NCBI GenBank assembly: GCA_913063405.1
Contig: CAJXZB010000001.1
Coordinates: forward strand, 186,001-250,000
Direction: 5' to 3'
From: an uncultured Ulvibacter sp.
GTDB taxonomy: Bacteria > Bacteroidota > Bacteroidia > Flavobacteriales > Flavobacteriaceae
DNA: 64,000 nt
The position numbers were made by a program, and so were the translations under genes. The number at the start of each line of letters is the position of its first letter. Positions within the stretch are counted from its first letter, which is position 1. Of the stretch, positions 17,007 through 26,334 are shown piece by piece. The notes beneath the pieces are model-generated. The model saw nothing but the letters and a program-made list of their open reading frames with translations. It made no database searches and had not been told where the DNA came from.

Positions 17007-17879
17007 TTAACTCATTGGAACTTCCATTAAGAGCAGTTCCGTATTTGAATCTGCCTTAATGTCTAATTGACTTACATCCCATACTCCTAATCCATCTCTG
17101 TTGTTTAGAGCTTGATTGTTTATAGTTGCATCTCCTTTTAACACAAAAACATACACGCCATTTTTTTCTGGATTATTTAATTGATATGTTAATTCTTTGT
17201 CTTTATCAAGATTGGTCATATTAAACCAAGCATCTTGATGAATCCATACTCCAGAATCTTCTGGATTTGGTGATAACACTTGTTCAAATTGATTATTTCT
17301 ATCTTTAACATTAAGAGAAATTTGGTCGTAGCGCGGTGTTACATTTTTCTTGTTTGGAATTACCCATATTTGTAAAAACTTGACTTGTTCGTCTTTGTTT
17401 TTGTTGTACTCTGAATGTGTGATTCCTGTTCCAGCACTTAATACTTGAATGTCACCTGATTTGATTACAGCTACATTGTTCATACTATCTTTGTGTTCTA
17501 AATCTCCTGCCATAGGAATAGAGATAATTTCCATATTTTGATGTGGGTGTGTGCCAAAACCCATACCTGGCGCAACAATATCATCGTTTAATACACGTAA
17601 AACACCAAAGTGCATTCTTTCTGGATTGTGATAGTTAGCAAAACTGAAGGTGTGTTTTGATTGCAACCAACCGTGGTTAGCATCTCCTCTTGTGTTTGCT
17701 TTGTGAAGTACTGAATTCATAGTTTTATATTCTTTATTAGGTAAATGATTATAGCCAAGTTTCTGATCTTCTGCTTTAGTACTATCTTTAGTATTGTTAA
17801 CTTTAGCTAAAGCTGTAAGTCCTAAAATGAAAAGCGATCCACCTGCAATTGTTTTTTTTAAAAATTCTTTACGTTTCAT
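17007..17879 (-). CDS. Pirin-family protein with N-terminal export signal
   Basis: A bicupin pirin. I prefer the ATG at 17879 (MKRKEFLKKTIAGGSLFILG) to the one at 17897, because the sigma-54 promoter would start transcription near 17893. The N-terminus has a Tat/lipid-free signal look (KRKEF, then a hydrophobic GGSLFILGLTALA). The cupin shows metal-ligand motifs FGTHPHQNMEI and GITHSEYN, as in quercetinase-type pirins, plus WIHQDAWF. Pirins oxidise flavonoids or act as redox sensors; the exported form suggests a periplasmic dioxygenase. It is the first gene of the leftward operon. Confidence 0.86.
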   Translation of the reverse strand: MKRKEFLKKTIAGGSLFILGLTALAKVNNTKDSTKAEDQKLGYNHLPNKEYKTMNSVLHKANTRGDANHGWLQSKHTFSFANYHNPERMHFGVLRVLNDDIVAPGMGFGTHPHQNMEIISIPMAGDLEHKDSMNNVAVIKSGDIQVLSAGTGITHSEYNKNKDEQVKFLQIWVIPNKKNVTPRYDQISLNVKDRNNQFEQVLSPNPEDSGVWIHQDAWFNMTNLDKDKELTYQLNNPEKNGVYVFVLKGDATINNQALNNRDGLGVWDVSQLDIKADSNTELLLMEVPMS

Positions 17880-17904
17880 TGTAATATCGTTTGGCATACA
17901 ATAG

Positions 17905-17919
17905 GCTATTTACGTGCCA
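17905..17919 (-). promoter_or_regulatory. Sigma-54 (-24/-12) promoter of the pirin operon
   Basis: The minus strand reads TGGCAC-GTAAA-TAGC. The GG of the -24 element and the GC of the -12 element are exactly 10 bp apart, as the consensus TGGCAC-N5-TTGC requires. The start would fall near 17893, 14 nt before the chosen pirin ATG. A sigma-54 activator gene is transcribed divergently 126 bp away. Confidence 0.72.
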
Positions 17920-18044
17920 AATACAGAAATTGCTGGTTATCAGTATCATAATATATTGTTGGTGTGAATATTTGTTCTCATTAAATAGAATTTTCTAATA
18001 TTTAAGAATATTTCAGTTACTTTTACAATTAAATATTTGACGTT

Positions 18045-20162
18045 ATGCAGAAACAATTTGATGAATCACTAGTCAAAGAATGGTTAATTGAGACATTACC
18101 CTATGAAGTCATGTGGATGGATGAATCTGGAAAAATAGTGTATGCAAATACAAAGTTTTGTGAGCGTTTGGGATATAAAAAGTCTGATATAACAAGACTT
18201 ACGTTATTTGATATAAATTCTACAACTACTAAAGAAAGTTGGAAAGAGCATTGGCAAATTGTAGAAAAACAAAAAAAACATCAATTTAAAGGCACGCACA
18301 AAAACAAAGAGGGGAAATATTACGAGGTTGAGGTTTCTGCTCAATATTTCTCAAATAATGGAAAAAATTTGATTTGTGCCATTGTAAACGACATTACACA
18401 ATCAAGTTTCTATAAAAAATTGATGGATAATACAGAAACCATATCCAATGTTGGTGGTTGGGAATTAAACCTTCAGGACGGTTCTTTAACCGCTACTGAA
18501 GAAGCATTACGAATTTTTAAGACAAAAAACACAGAAGATTTAACACCTGCAAATATTATCCACCAATTTAAGAATAGTGAAAAATTAAAAGATCATCTAC
18601 GAGGTGTTATGAAAAAAGCTACATCTTATGATGAAGTTCTAGAAACAAATGATGAACCACCAAGATTTATAAGAGCAGTAGGAAAACCTATTATTAAGGG
18701 TAGTAAAGTTTATAAAATACTTGGAATTTACCAAGATGTTACAGAACAACAGGTAAAGGAAAATGCTCTCAAGTTATTTAAAGAAGTCATAGATAATGCT
18801 GAAGATTTAATATATGTATATGATAGAAAAGGTAACTTACTACATTACAGTTATTCCGTTATAAAACAGTTAGGCTTTAGTAAAAAACAACTTAACAAAT
18901 TTAATATTTTCGATTTAGACCCTTCAATTAACCCTCAATGGTGGGCTGAACATTTTGACGAATTAGTTAAAAAAGGGTCCTTGAGATTTGAATGGCTAGT
19001 GGTAAGGAAGGATGGTACTAAATTTCCAGTTGATATAACTGCCAATCATTTACGGTTTAATAATGAAGACTATAATTGCGCTGTTATTAGAGATGTTACT
19101 GAACGTAAAACACGTGATTTAAAACTCTATGAAGCTTTAGAAGAGATTAAATCACTGAAAGATAGATTAGAGAATGAAAACGAATATTTACAAGAAGAGA
19201 TTAGTAATAAGATAAATGCAGACAATATTATATGCAGAAGTGAAGCTTATGCCAAAATACTCGAGCAAGTAAATCAGGTAGCACCAACTGATACAACAGT
19301 ATTAATTACTGGTGAGTCTGGAACAGGGAAAGAATTGCTAGCGAGCGCAGTTCATAATAATAGCTCAAGAAAAGAACGACCATTAATTAAAATTAACTGT
19401 GCTACACTACCAAAAGAACTTATTGAGAGTGAATTATTTGGACATAAAAAAGGGTCGTTTACTGGTGCTACAGATAATAAAGTAGGTAAATTTACCCTTG
19501 CAGATGGCGGAACTATTCTTTTAGATGAAATAGGTGAAATGCCATTAGATCTACAATCAAAACTCTTACGAGTACTACAAGAAGGAGAATTTGATGAACT
19601 AGGTGGCACAAAAACCATTAAAGTTGATGTACGTGTTATTGCTGCAACAAATAGAAAATTGGAAGATATGATTAAAGAGGGTACTTTTAGGGAGGACCTT
19701 TACTATAGGTTAAATGTTTTTCCAATATATAATATTCCATTACGTGCACGTAAGGAAGATATTCCGCTTCTAGCTCAATATTTCCTTGAGAAATACTCGG
19801 CAAAAGCTGGTAAAGCTTTTAAACGCTTATCAAAAAAAACAGTTGATGCATTAATGAATTACAATTTTCCTGGTAATATAAGAGAGTTAGAAAACTTAAT
19901 AGAGCGCGCCGTTATTATTGAAAGTGGTACCTCGTTAAATCCAGGTAATTGGATACCAAAATCTGATTCTTTCAATACCACTAATGAATTTAAGTCTTTT
20001 GAGGCCTTGCAGCGTGATTACATTATTGATGTATTGAACTTTACTGATTGGCGTGTTAGTGGAAAGAAAGGTGCCGCTACAATATTAAATATTAAAGACA
20101 AAACCCTTTTTGCTAAAATGAAACGATTAGGTATAGAAAGACAAGTTAGTTTAAAGAAATAA
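18045..20162 (+). CDS. Sigma-54-dependent PAS-AAA+-Fis transcriptional activator
   Basis: A 705-aa enhancer-binding protein. Three PAS domains lie at about 10-120, 130-240 and 245-355, a short coiled coil at about 360-390 and an AAA+ domain at about 400-630, with Walker A GESGTGKE (about 422) and Walker B LLDEIGEM (about 492). A Fis-type helix-turn-helix is at about 660-705 (GAATILNIKDKTLFAKMKRLGI). The sigma-54-contacting loop reads GSFTGA rather than GAFTGA (about 470). There is no receiver domain, so the signal is probably sensed directly by the PAS domains. It is divergent from the pirin operon with a matching sigma-54 promoter and is the obvious regulator of it. Confidence 0.92.
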   Translation: MQKQFDESLVKEWLIETLPYEVMWMDESGKIVYANTKFCERLGYKKSDITRLTLFDINSTTTKESWKEHWQIVEKQKKHQFKGTHKNKEGKYYEVEVSAQYFSNNGKNLICAIVNDITQSSFYKKLMDNTETISNVGGWELNLQDGSLTATEEALRIFKTKNTEDLTPANIIHQFKNSEKLKDHLRGVMKKATSYDEVLETNDEPPRFIRAVGKPIIKGSKVYKILGIYQDVTEQQVKENALKLFKEVIDNAEDLIYVYDRKGNLLHYSYSVIKQLGFSKKQLNKFNIFDLDPSINPQWWAEHFDELVKKGSLRFEWLVVRKDGTKFPVDITANHLRFNNEDYNCAVIRDVTERKTRDLKLYEALEEIKSLKDRLENENEYLQEEISNKINADNIICRSEAYAKILEQVNQVAPTDTTVLITGESGTGKELLASAVHNNSSRKERPLIKINCATLPKELIESELFGHKKGSFTGATDNKVGKFTLADGGTILLDEIGEMPLDLQSKLLRVLQEGEFDELGGTKTIKVDVRVIAATNRKLEDMIKEGTFREDLYYRLNVFPIYNIPLRARKEDIPLLAQYFLEKYSAKAGKAFKRLSKKTVDALMNYNFPGNIRELENLIERAVIIESGTSLNPGNWIPKSDSFNTTNEFKSFEALQRDYIIDVLNFTDWRVSGKKGAATILNIKDKTLFAKMKRLGIERQVSLKK

Positions 20163-20193
20163 AAAAACTAGTTTTGAATTTGACCTCATAAAA

Positions 20194-20353
20194 TTTTGGT
20201 AAAAACAATAGGTGAGTGGAGCGACCATATTTTAGGGGTTTAGTAACTATTTTACTTTGTATCTCTGCATTTTAAGGCATTTTCTTTAGTAATCTTTGTT
20301 AGTTGCAATGTTTCCTATAATATAGCGCAATGAACCGTTAATTGTTTCCAAAA
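20194..20353. repeat. Intergenic hairpin, A type, copy 1
   Basis: A 160-nt imperfect palindrome. The left arm TTTTGGTAAAAACAATAGG and right arm CGTTAATTGTTTCCAAAA pair with bulges, followed inward by CATATTTTAG against CTATAATATAG. The same arms bound a different centre at 30111-30271. Confidence 0.65.
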
Positions 20354-20373
20354 TTTTATGCAGTCTTGATTTT

Positions 20374-20415
20374 TTTTGCTTATATTTTTTCTTAATAAAA
20401 AAAATATAAGCAAAA
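20374..20415. repeat. Perfect 17-bp hairpin
   Basis: TTTTGCTTATATTTTTT (20374-20390) pairs with its exact complement (20399-20415) around CTTAATAA. It directly follows the A-type repeat. A terminator role for the activator gene is possible. Confidence 0.55.
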
Positions 20416-20634
20416 CCTTAAGAAAGTCCTACAATTTCTATTTTACATAATATTAGAAGTTACAATTAAAATTATTCTAATGGAAGTGAGAATAAAGCAA
20501 GTGTACAGAAATTTTTAAGTAAGGGATTATGCGGTTGGAAAATTTTGTACTGTTGCGTAATGCTGACGAGAAGTTTCTGAAAACTTTTTGCAACGAGAAT
20601 TTCAATTACAGCCAAATTATAAATACGAAGTTAA

Positions 20635-20749
20635 AAGGTTTTGCTTTTTTTTGGCCTTGGCAAGCGATGGATAATTGTGTTATAAAATCAAATTGCCATA
20701 TGCAATTTGATTTTATAAAAGCAATCGAGCGTTTGGTATCGGCAATTTT
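20635..20749 (+). repeat. Intergenic hairpin, B type, copy at 20.6 kb
   Basis: Starts AAAAGGTTTTGC. The centre is a perfect palindrome (TTATAAAATCAAATTGC, then CATAT, then its complement). The outer arms GGCCTTGGCAAGCGATGG and GAGCGTTTGGTATCGGCAA match the B-type copies at 10.4 and 30.55 kb. A 79-codon open frame across this region is a by-product of the repeat. Confidence 0.6.
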
Positions 20750-21045
20750 ACATAATGGCAAATTATAGCTACAAATGACTTCCTTATAAATCTAAATTTT
20801 CTAATCCACGAGAATCGCGTATTTCAAATTTAAATGACCCAAGTACTGAATATCGTAAAGAATAAATACAGTTTCTGGGATATTTTACATAATACTTACA
20901 TTATAGCTATCATTTTTTTTATAAATAGAATAGTATCGTAAAACATCATAATTTCTCCAACGCGCCATCTGTGTTATAAATAGCTTCATCCACAGGATAA
21001 ACCTATTTATAAAATGTACTATAATGTTCTGCGTTATGTAACTTG
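20750..21045. repeat. Intergenic hairpin, C type, 20.75-21.05 kb
   Basis: Begins ACATAATGGCAAATTATA and includes GAGAATCGCGTATTT near 20811. A second arm TTTTACATAAT near 20883 precedes the 21-nt centre at 20983-21003, which is identical to that of the 10.5-kb copy. It ends with TATAATGTTCTGCGTTATGT. It looks like two C-type units joined. Confidence 0.6.
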
Positions 21046-21120
21046 AGCTTTGGTTAAAAGCGAAAGTTGTTACTACTGTTTCTTTAAAAAATTTATTTTC
21101 AAAAGTTTCTTCTACAATGT

Positions 21121-21177
21121 TAATGGAACCCTTTTTATGCGACGACGTAGGAGGGAAGCATAATGTGTGTGGAATGT
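21121..21177. repeat. 57-bp dispersed repeat, D type, copy 2
   Basis: Differs from 10676-10732 at one position by eye. It closes the 20.2-21.2 kb hairpin mosaic on the right, exactly as in the 10-kb spacer. Confidence 0.75.
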
Positions 21178-21190
21178 AAATTTATGTTAA

Positions 21191-21710
21191 AAGCTTTATT
21201 TTAATTTACGATTTATCATCATTATAATTCCTATAATATTTTTAGATTTAAACTCTTCCTTTGATTCAAAACTAGTTGTTGCTCAGTTTAAAAAAATGAA
21301 AGATGCAGCAGCTAACCTTTCTCAAAATGAATTAAAGAAAAAAGAAAATGTGACAAGTTATATTCTTTGTGCATTAGACCCAAATATAAAGAGTAACGAT
21401 ATTTGTCTTGAAAGAACAAAAATTCAAGTTATTAAACAATCTCCAACTGTTCTTTCACAATTGAAGGATATGCCAAGAACAATACTTAGAGCAGTTATCT
21501 TAGAATCTCTTTATAATAGAGCATTAAATGATATATCATACAGGAATATTCTGATATATAGGGAGCAACGTAATAAATTACTATTTTTAAGGTAATGAAA
21601 AAACACCTCTTCATAATTTATTAAATGAAATAGGTCAAAATGTAGAGAAAGAAGCTATAAAAGATTGGTCATTAGTTGATAATATTAAGATTGAAGAAAT
21701 TAATGAGTTT
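21191..21710 (+). pseudogene. Truncated, frameshifted gene remnant of unknown function
   Basis: An open frame from 21191 gives FDSKLVVAQFKKMKDAAANL, then KKKENVTSYILCALDPN and RAVILESLYNRALND, stopping at 21595. A shifted frame continues GNEKTPLHNLLNEIG, EKEAIKDWSLVDNIKIEE and NEFHSLNTLF up to about 21725, into the end of the phosphodiesterase gene on the other strand. The two parts look like one former protein with its start replaced by the repeat mosaic. I do not recognise the family. Confidence 0.4.
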
Positions 21711-23074
21711 CATTCCTTGAATACACTATTTTTAATTATTTGAAAAATATCAGTCGCTTCAATGACTTTTTTATTTTCAGTATTTTGAGCTAGAATAGGG
21801 TAGTAGTCTTCATCAATATTAATGGTACCGTGTGATCCTCTTACTAATGAAGCATTTAATGGAATAACATTCATCATAGTTCTAAAACCTAATTTCTTTT
21901 TTATAAGTTTTAAAATGATTCGAACTGTCATCATTTTTTTCTTTGGATCTGTAAATAACTCTACAGGGTCATAACCTGGTTTATTGTGAATATCTACATT
22001 ATTGGCAAAATCAGGAGCTTTTTTATCATCTAACCAATAGTAATAGGTAAACCAGTAATCTTTATTTGCCATTAAAACTAAATCACCAGAGCGTTCATGG
22101 TTAATGTGATGTTGTTTTTGTTGTTCCCTGTCTAAAACCAAATCAATTTCAAAACAATTATCTAAAAGCTTTTTTATGGATTGCAGTTTTGTTTTATCAT
22201 TAATGTAAAGATGAGCTACTTGATGATCGGCCATAGCAAAAGCTTCACTTATTCCTGAATCTAGTAATTCTAAACCATTTTCCTCTCTAACTTTTATATA
22301 TCCATGTTTTCGGAGTAAACGATTAATATGGAATGGTGCTTTTACTGGATTTATTCCATATTCTGAAAGTAAAATAATGTTTACATTTTTAGATTCGTAA
22401 AACGTAATTAAGTCTTTGCAAACATCATCTAATTCCTTTAGGTCTTTTAAAATTACATTTTCATTATTGTGTTTTTGAAGCACGTAATCCAAGTGTGGTA
22501 AATAAATTAATTGTAAAGTAGGTTCATGCCAATCATGAACTAGTTTAGAAGAATTGGCAATCCATTTAGTAGATTTAATAGTGGTATTCGGGCCCCAAAA
22601 ATTGAATAGAGGAAATTGCCCTAATTGTTCTTGCAATTTATCTCGAAGATTTTCAGGTTTAGAATAACAATCGGGTATTTTTAAACCATTAGCTTTGTAT
22701 TGAGGACGAGGTGTAACATTAAAATCGGAATTTGAATACATGTTATACCACCAAAACATATTTGAACACGTAAAATTTGGATCAATATCTTTACAAACAT
22801 CCCAAATTTTTGGAGCTTCAACCAGTTTATTAGATTGTCTCCATAATTTTATTTCGCATTCATTTTTAAAATACCAACCATTAGCTACAATGCCATGTTC
22901 ATTAGGCCATTTTCCAGTTAAATAAGTAGATTGTGTGGCGCATGTTACCGCTGGCAACATGGGCTTTATTTTTGACAATTGTTTTTTTTCAATCCATTTG
23001 GATAAAAACAGCTCTTTATTTTTGAGAAGATTACTTGATAATCCAACAATGTCTATAACAACTACTTGCTTCAT
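21710..23074 (-). CDS. eboF: EboF: alkaline-phosphatase/nucleotide-pyrophosphatase family protein
   Basis: A 454-aa type I phosphodiesterase/nucleotide pyrophosphatase. VVVIDIVGLS supplies the first metal Asp, and TCATQSTYLTGKWPNEHGIVANGWY holds the nucleophile Thr. LIYLPHLDYVLQKH and EAFAMADHQVAHLYI give further metal ligands, and the end RGSHGTIN matches the family. No signal peptide is visible. It is the last gene of a six-gene run matching the ebo order, starting 3 bp after eboE. The substrate is unknown. Confidence 0.85.
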   Translation of the reverse strand: MKQVVVIDIVGLSSNLLKNKELFLSKWIEKKQLSKIKPMLPAVTCATQSTYLTGKWPNEHGIVANGWYFKNECEIKLWRQSNKLVEAPKIWDVCKDIDPNFTCSNMFWWYNMYSNSDFNVTPRPQYKANGLKIPDCYSKPENLRDKLQEQLGQFPLFNFWGPNTTIKSTKWIANSSKLVHDWHEPTLQLIYLPHLDYVLQKHNNENVILKDLKELDDVCKDLITFYESKNVNIILLSEYGINPVKAPFHINRLLRKHGYIKVREENGLELLDSGISEAFAMADHQVAHLYINDKTKLQSIKKLLDNCFEIDLVLDREQQKQHHINHERSGDLVLMANKDYWFTYYYWLDDKKAPDFANNVDIHNKPGYDPVELFTDPKKKMMTVRIILKLIKKKLGFRTMMNVIPLNASLVRGSHGTINIDEDYYPILAQNTENKKVIEATDIFQIIKNSVFKE

Positions 23075-23077
23075 ATA

Positions 23078-24289
23078 TTAAGGTTTCAATTGGTTTAAAA
23101 CCCATTTTAATTCTCTAGTAACAGAGGAAGTTAAATCGGTTTGCAAAGTATCAGGTAAAATAGACCAAGTATAAGTTTCAACCTCTAAATGAGTGGTGTA
23201 TTTTTGTTCTTTCCACAACTCTAAGGCTTGTATAATATCACTTTGAGTAGATTTTAAAATGTTAAAATCTGAAATAAAAATGGGAATGTGAAAATGAATC
23301 CTCATTTCTTTAAAGTTAGGATTACTCATAAACCTTAAGCCTTTACTTAAATCAGAAAAATGTACTAAACTATTATCTTCAAGCTTCACAATAGATTGAT
23401 GTAAGTATGTTGGTTCATCAAATTGAGCTAGATATTTTTGCTGTTCTTTTAATAACTCAGAATTAGTTTTTACACACTTAATAGCCGCACTAATTTGAAT
23501 TTTACCAACTTTAATTCCTTCTTTTTCTAAGGTTGAAATAACAAATTGAGGGCTTTCATAAGCTAATGCAAAATGGCAAACATCATAACATATTTGAAGG
23601 TGTCTTAAAATATATGATTTCGCTTCATTTTTAGAACAATTAAGTTCTTTTTCAAGAATAGAAATCCCTGTTTTGAAAAGGTAATTATTATAAAAATCTA
23701 AAACTTCTTGAGTGTTTTCTAAAAAACCATCCGGTTCTGGCTCTATATCAAGATGTAATAATTTTTGAGTATTCTTTTCAATAGCAATTAGTTTCAAAAC
23801 TACATCAATCAAAGACTCGGTAGTTTTTTCTTTGGTTGTGTGAATGTCTTTTTCAGAAGTAAACCAATGCTTATAGGATAAAGGAGAAGTAGATACTCCA
23901 CCTTCTGTGTTTGGAGGTAGTAAATACGCCAAAATATTCATTAAATTAATGGTGTAAGTTACCCTGTTTTTTGTTGTCCAATCGGGTTTATGAACATTGT
24001 CTTTTACTACGGCGTCATGAAATTCTCCATAAGGAAAACCATTAAGGGTGAAAACATATAGATTATTGATATCCAACCAATTTTTAAAATCTTTTAAATT
24101 AGAACCTTCCAATATAGTTGAAGCACTTTGTTGAGACAACCTAAGCCCAATACCAAAAGGCTCATCGTTAACTAAGTTTTCTTTTACTTTAAGCGTATGT
24201 AATTTTAGATTGTTAAAAGTTTCTTCCCAAGTTTCTCCAGGATGAATATTAGTACAATAAGTAAGATGACTTTTTTTATCGATAACCAT
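23078..24289 (-). CDS. eboE: EboE: xylose-isomerase-like TIM-barrel protein
   Basis: 403 aa, a metabolite-traffic protein EboE homologue with an AP-endonuclease/xylose-isomerase TIM-barrel. It begins LTYCTNIHPGETWEETFNNL; FTLNGFPYGEFH, LLHLDIEPEPDGFLENT and CYDVCHFALAYE carry the acidic and His metal-site residues. In ebo clusters it is always beside the DHQ-synthase-like gene, here 2 bp after eboD. The reaction is not established. Confidence 0.88.
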   Translation of the reverse strand: MVIDKKSHLTYCTNIHPGETWEETFNNLKLHTLKVKENLVNDEPFGIGLRLSQQSASTILEGSNLKDFKNWLDINNLYVFTLNGFPYGEFHDAVVKDNVHKPDWTTKNRVTYTINLMNILAYLLPPNTEGGVSTSPLSYKHWFTSEKDIHTTKEKTTESLIDVVLKLIAIEKNTQKLLHLDIEPEPDGFLENTQEVLDFYNNYLFKTGISILEKELNCSKNEAKSYILRHLQICYDVCHFALAYESPQFVISTLEKEGIKVGKIQISAAIKCVKTNSELLKEQQKYLAQFDEPTYLHQSIVKLEDNSLVHFSDLSKGLRFMSNPNFKEMRIHFHIPIFISDFNILKSTQSDIIQALELWKEQKYTTHLEVETYTWSILPDTLQTDLTSSVTRELKWVLNQLKP

Positions 24290-24291
24290 TA

Positions 24292-25440
24292 TTATTTGTT
24301 TTCTTGGTAGTTATCCATATAGCTTATGGCTTTGAACAATGTATCATTATTCATGCTGTGTACCTCGAAACCAACACCTAAAGTTTTAAGTAACATTATG
24401 GTTAATTTACCGCCTAAATGTTCTCTAAATTCTTCTAAACCAATAATTATATCATTATTCATTTCAGTATAATTAATACTAAAACCCAAATTTAAAATAC
24501 AGTCTAAAATTCTTTCAAGTTCGCTTTTAGTAATATGATTTTCTAAAAAAGAGTAGGTGCTATCAAGTGCGATGCCAATAGCCACAGCTTCTCCATGTCT
24601 AATTTTATAATTAGAAAGTTGTTCTAGTTTATGAGCAGCCCAATGACCAAAATCTAAAGGTCTTGAAGAACCTTGTTCAAAAGCATCGCCAGAGTTCCCA
24701 ATATGTTTCATGTGTAAATCGGCACATCGATAAATGAGTTCGTTCATTACCTCTAGGTCTCTATTATTTAACGCTGCTACATTAGTTTCAATCCATTCAA
24801 AAAAGGCGTAATCTTTAATTAAGGCTACCTTTATAGCTTCGGATATACCGTTGCGCCAATCTCGAATATCTAAAGTGCTTAAAAAACTATCATCATTAAT
24901 TACAGCGTATGGGACAGCAAAGCTTCCCATAAAATTTTTTTTATTGAAATAATTTATACCGTTTTTAACGCCTATACCAGAATCATTTTGAGATAAAACA
25001 GTGGTTGGTATACGCACCAATCTTACACCTCTATGAGATATTGCAGCAGCATAACCAACAGCATCAAGTACCGCACCACCTCCAATTCCAATAATATAAG
25101 AATGCCTATCAATACCAAATTCGTTAACTTTTTCGAGTATAGTTTTTATAATAGATTCGTCATTTTTAGAAGCTTCTCCACCAATAATTTCTAAGATGTC
25201 ACCTTTTAAATCTAATTTTTCTTTGTGATAATCAAAGTATTTTTTGATTTGATCATTAAGTTCTGGCCAACATTTAGAAACTCCATTGTCTAATACAATA
25301 AAAGCTTTGGTTTTTGTTTCCTGATTACTTAGAAGGTCAACAAGTATATTATTAGTAATTTTAAAAAGGAAACTTGTAAAAATTAAATCAAATTCAAAAT
25401 TTACTTGGAAAGACTGTTTTATAGTTTTAGGAATGTTCAT
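24292..25440 (-). CDS. eboD: EboD: 3-dehydroquinate-synthase-like sugar phosphate cyclase
   Basis: A 382-aa sugar-phosphate-cyclase-fold protein. The ATG at 25440 (MNIPKTIKQSF) is preferred to the one at 25542, which would read 34 residues antiparallel into eboC's own coding region. The NAD-binding IGIGGGAVLDAVGYAAA, RIPTTVLSQNDSG, KNGINYFNKKNFMGSF and RPLDFGHWAAHKLE (metal His) follow the DHQ synthase plan. Ebo members are distinct from aroB, and their product is not known. It starts 2 bp after eboC. Confidence 0.9.
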   Translation of the reverse strand: MNIPKTIKQSFQVNFEFDLIFTSFLFKITNNILVDLLSNQETKTKAFIVLDNGVSKCWPELNDQIKKYFDYHKEKLDLKGDILEIIGGEASKNDESIIKTILEKVNEFGIDRHSYIIGIGGGAVLDAVGYAAAISHRGVRLVRIPTTVLSQNDSGIGVKNGINYFNKKNFMGSFAVPYAVINDDSFLSTLDIRDWRNGISEAIKVALIKDYAFFEWIETNVAALNNRDLEVMNELIYRCADLHMKHIGNSGDAFEQGSSRPLDFGHWAAHKLEQLSNYKIRHGEAVAIGIALDSTYSFLENHITKSELERILDCILNLGFSINYTEMNNDIIIGLEEFREHLGGKLTIMLLKTLGVGFEVHSMNNDTLFKAISYMDNYQENK

Positions 25441-25442
25441 TG

Positions 25443-26333
25443 TTAAGTTACGGGGAATTTTTTTGCTAAAAATAAAGAAATTGGTAGTAATCCAATTACT
25501 AAAATTGCCATGTAGACAGAGCAGAAACCAGCTACATAACAAGCATTTAATAGAATTAAAGAAAGTACGGCGACTTTTACCGCTTTCATTATTAATTTGG
25601 GTTTATTGTGTACAATAGCATTCACCTTTGCATAGGTGTTTATTCCATACCATAGTGCAATAAATATCAATGCATTATTTATTAAAAAATCGAAATTCTT
25701 ATGCATTAACCAAAAACCTAAAACAATTAAAGCATCTAAAACCATGGCGATAACAATGGCAATTTTGTTTTTTCCTTTAGTTTCTTTTTGAGCAGTTAAT
25801 GTAATTGCCGAAACAAAAATGAAAGGCATAATAGCAATAAAATAAAAATTTAATTCTAAATCAGAGGCTAAACTCATACCTAAAATTAAATTTAGACCTC
25901 TGCATAAACCCATATTTATAGGCCCTAAAACAGTATGATGTTTAGCATATTTATCATATGATAACGCACATAAACAAATAGCTATAGCAATTATTCCGCT
26001 AAAAACAGAAACTAAAAAAGCAGTGCCAATACCAATAATAAATAATAGTAGGCCTAATTTTTTGGCTTCACTTAGGCTTAATCGATTACTAGGAATAACT
26101 CGTTCGGGACGATTTATTTTATCTTTTGGATAGTCAAAAATATCATTAAATACAATGCCACCTGCATATAAACAGGAGGTTGACAAAACTAAAAGTAAAA
26201 TATCTAAAATTAGGCTATTACTAAAAATATTGGGCATAAAAAGACCTACTATAGCTATACCAGCTAAAATATCCGAAATAGCTGTAACTACATTTGCAGG
26301 CCGAATAATTAGTAAAATAGAATGCCATTTCAT
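25443..26333 (-). CDS. eboC: EboC: UbiA-like prenyltransferase
   Basis: A 296-aa polytopic membrane protein with about eight helices. The aspartate-rich motif NDIFDYPKDKINRPERVIP (about 60-80) binds prenyl diphosphate-Mg, and SYDKYAKHH marks the second loop. GLCRGLNLILGMSLA lies between. UbiA enzymes prenylate aromatic acceptors in the membrane; in the ebo cluster the acceptor is unknown. It is 1 bp after eboB and 2 bp before eboD. Confidence 0.9.
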   Translation of the reverse strand: MKWHSILLIIRPANVVTAISDILAGIAIVGLFMPNIFSNSLILDILLLVLSTSCLYAGGIVFNDIFDYPKDKINRPERVIPSNRLSLSEAKKLGLLLFIIGIGTAFLVSVFSGIIAIAICLCALSYDKYAKHHTVLGPINMGLCRGLNLILGMSLASDLELNFYFIAIMPFIFVSAITLTAQKETKGKNKIAIVIAMVLDALIVLGFWLMHKNFDFLINNALIFIALWYGINTYAKVNAIVHNKPKLIMKAVKVAVLSLILLNACYVAGFCSVYMAILVIGLLPISLFLAKKFPVT

Positions 26334-26334
26334 T

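Noticed and set aside
20529-20768. 79-codon open frame on the plus strand
   Set aside because: It lies entirely within the B-type hairpin, and its translation reflects the palindrome rather than a protein.
24292-25542. Longer start for eboD at 25542
   Set aside because: The extra 34 residues come from DNA antisense-frame to the end of eboC and match no family sequence; the ATG at 25440 gives 2-bp spacing.
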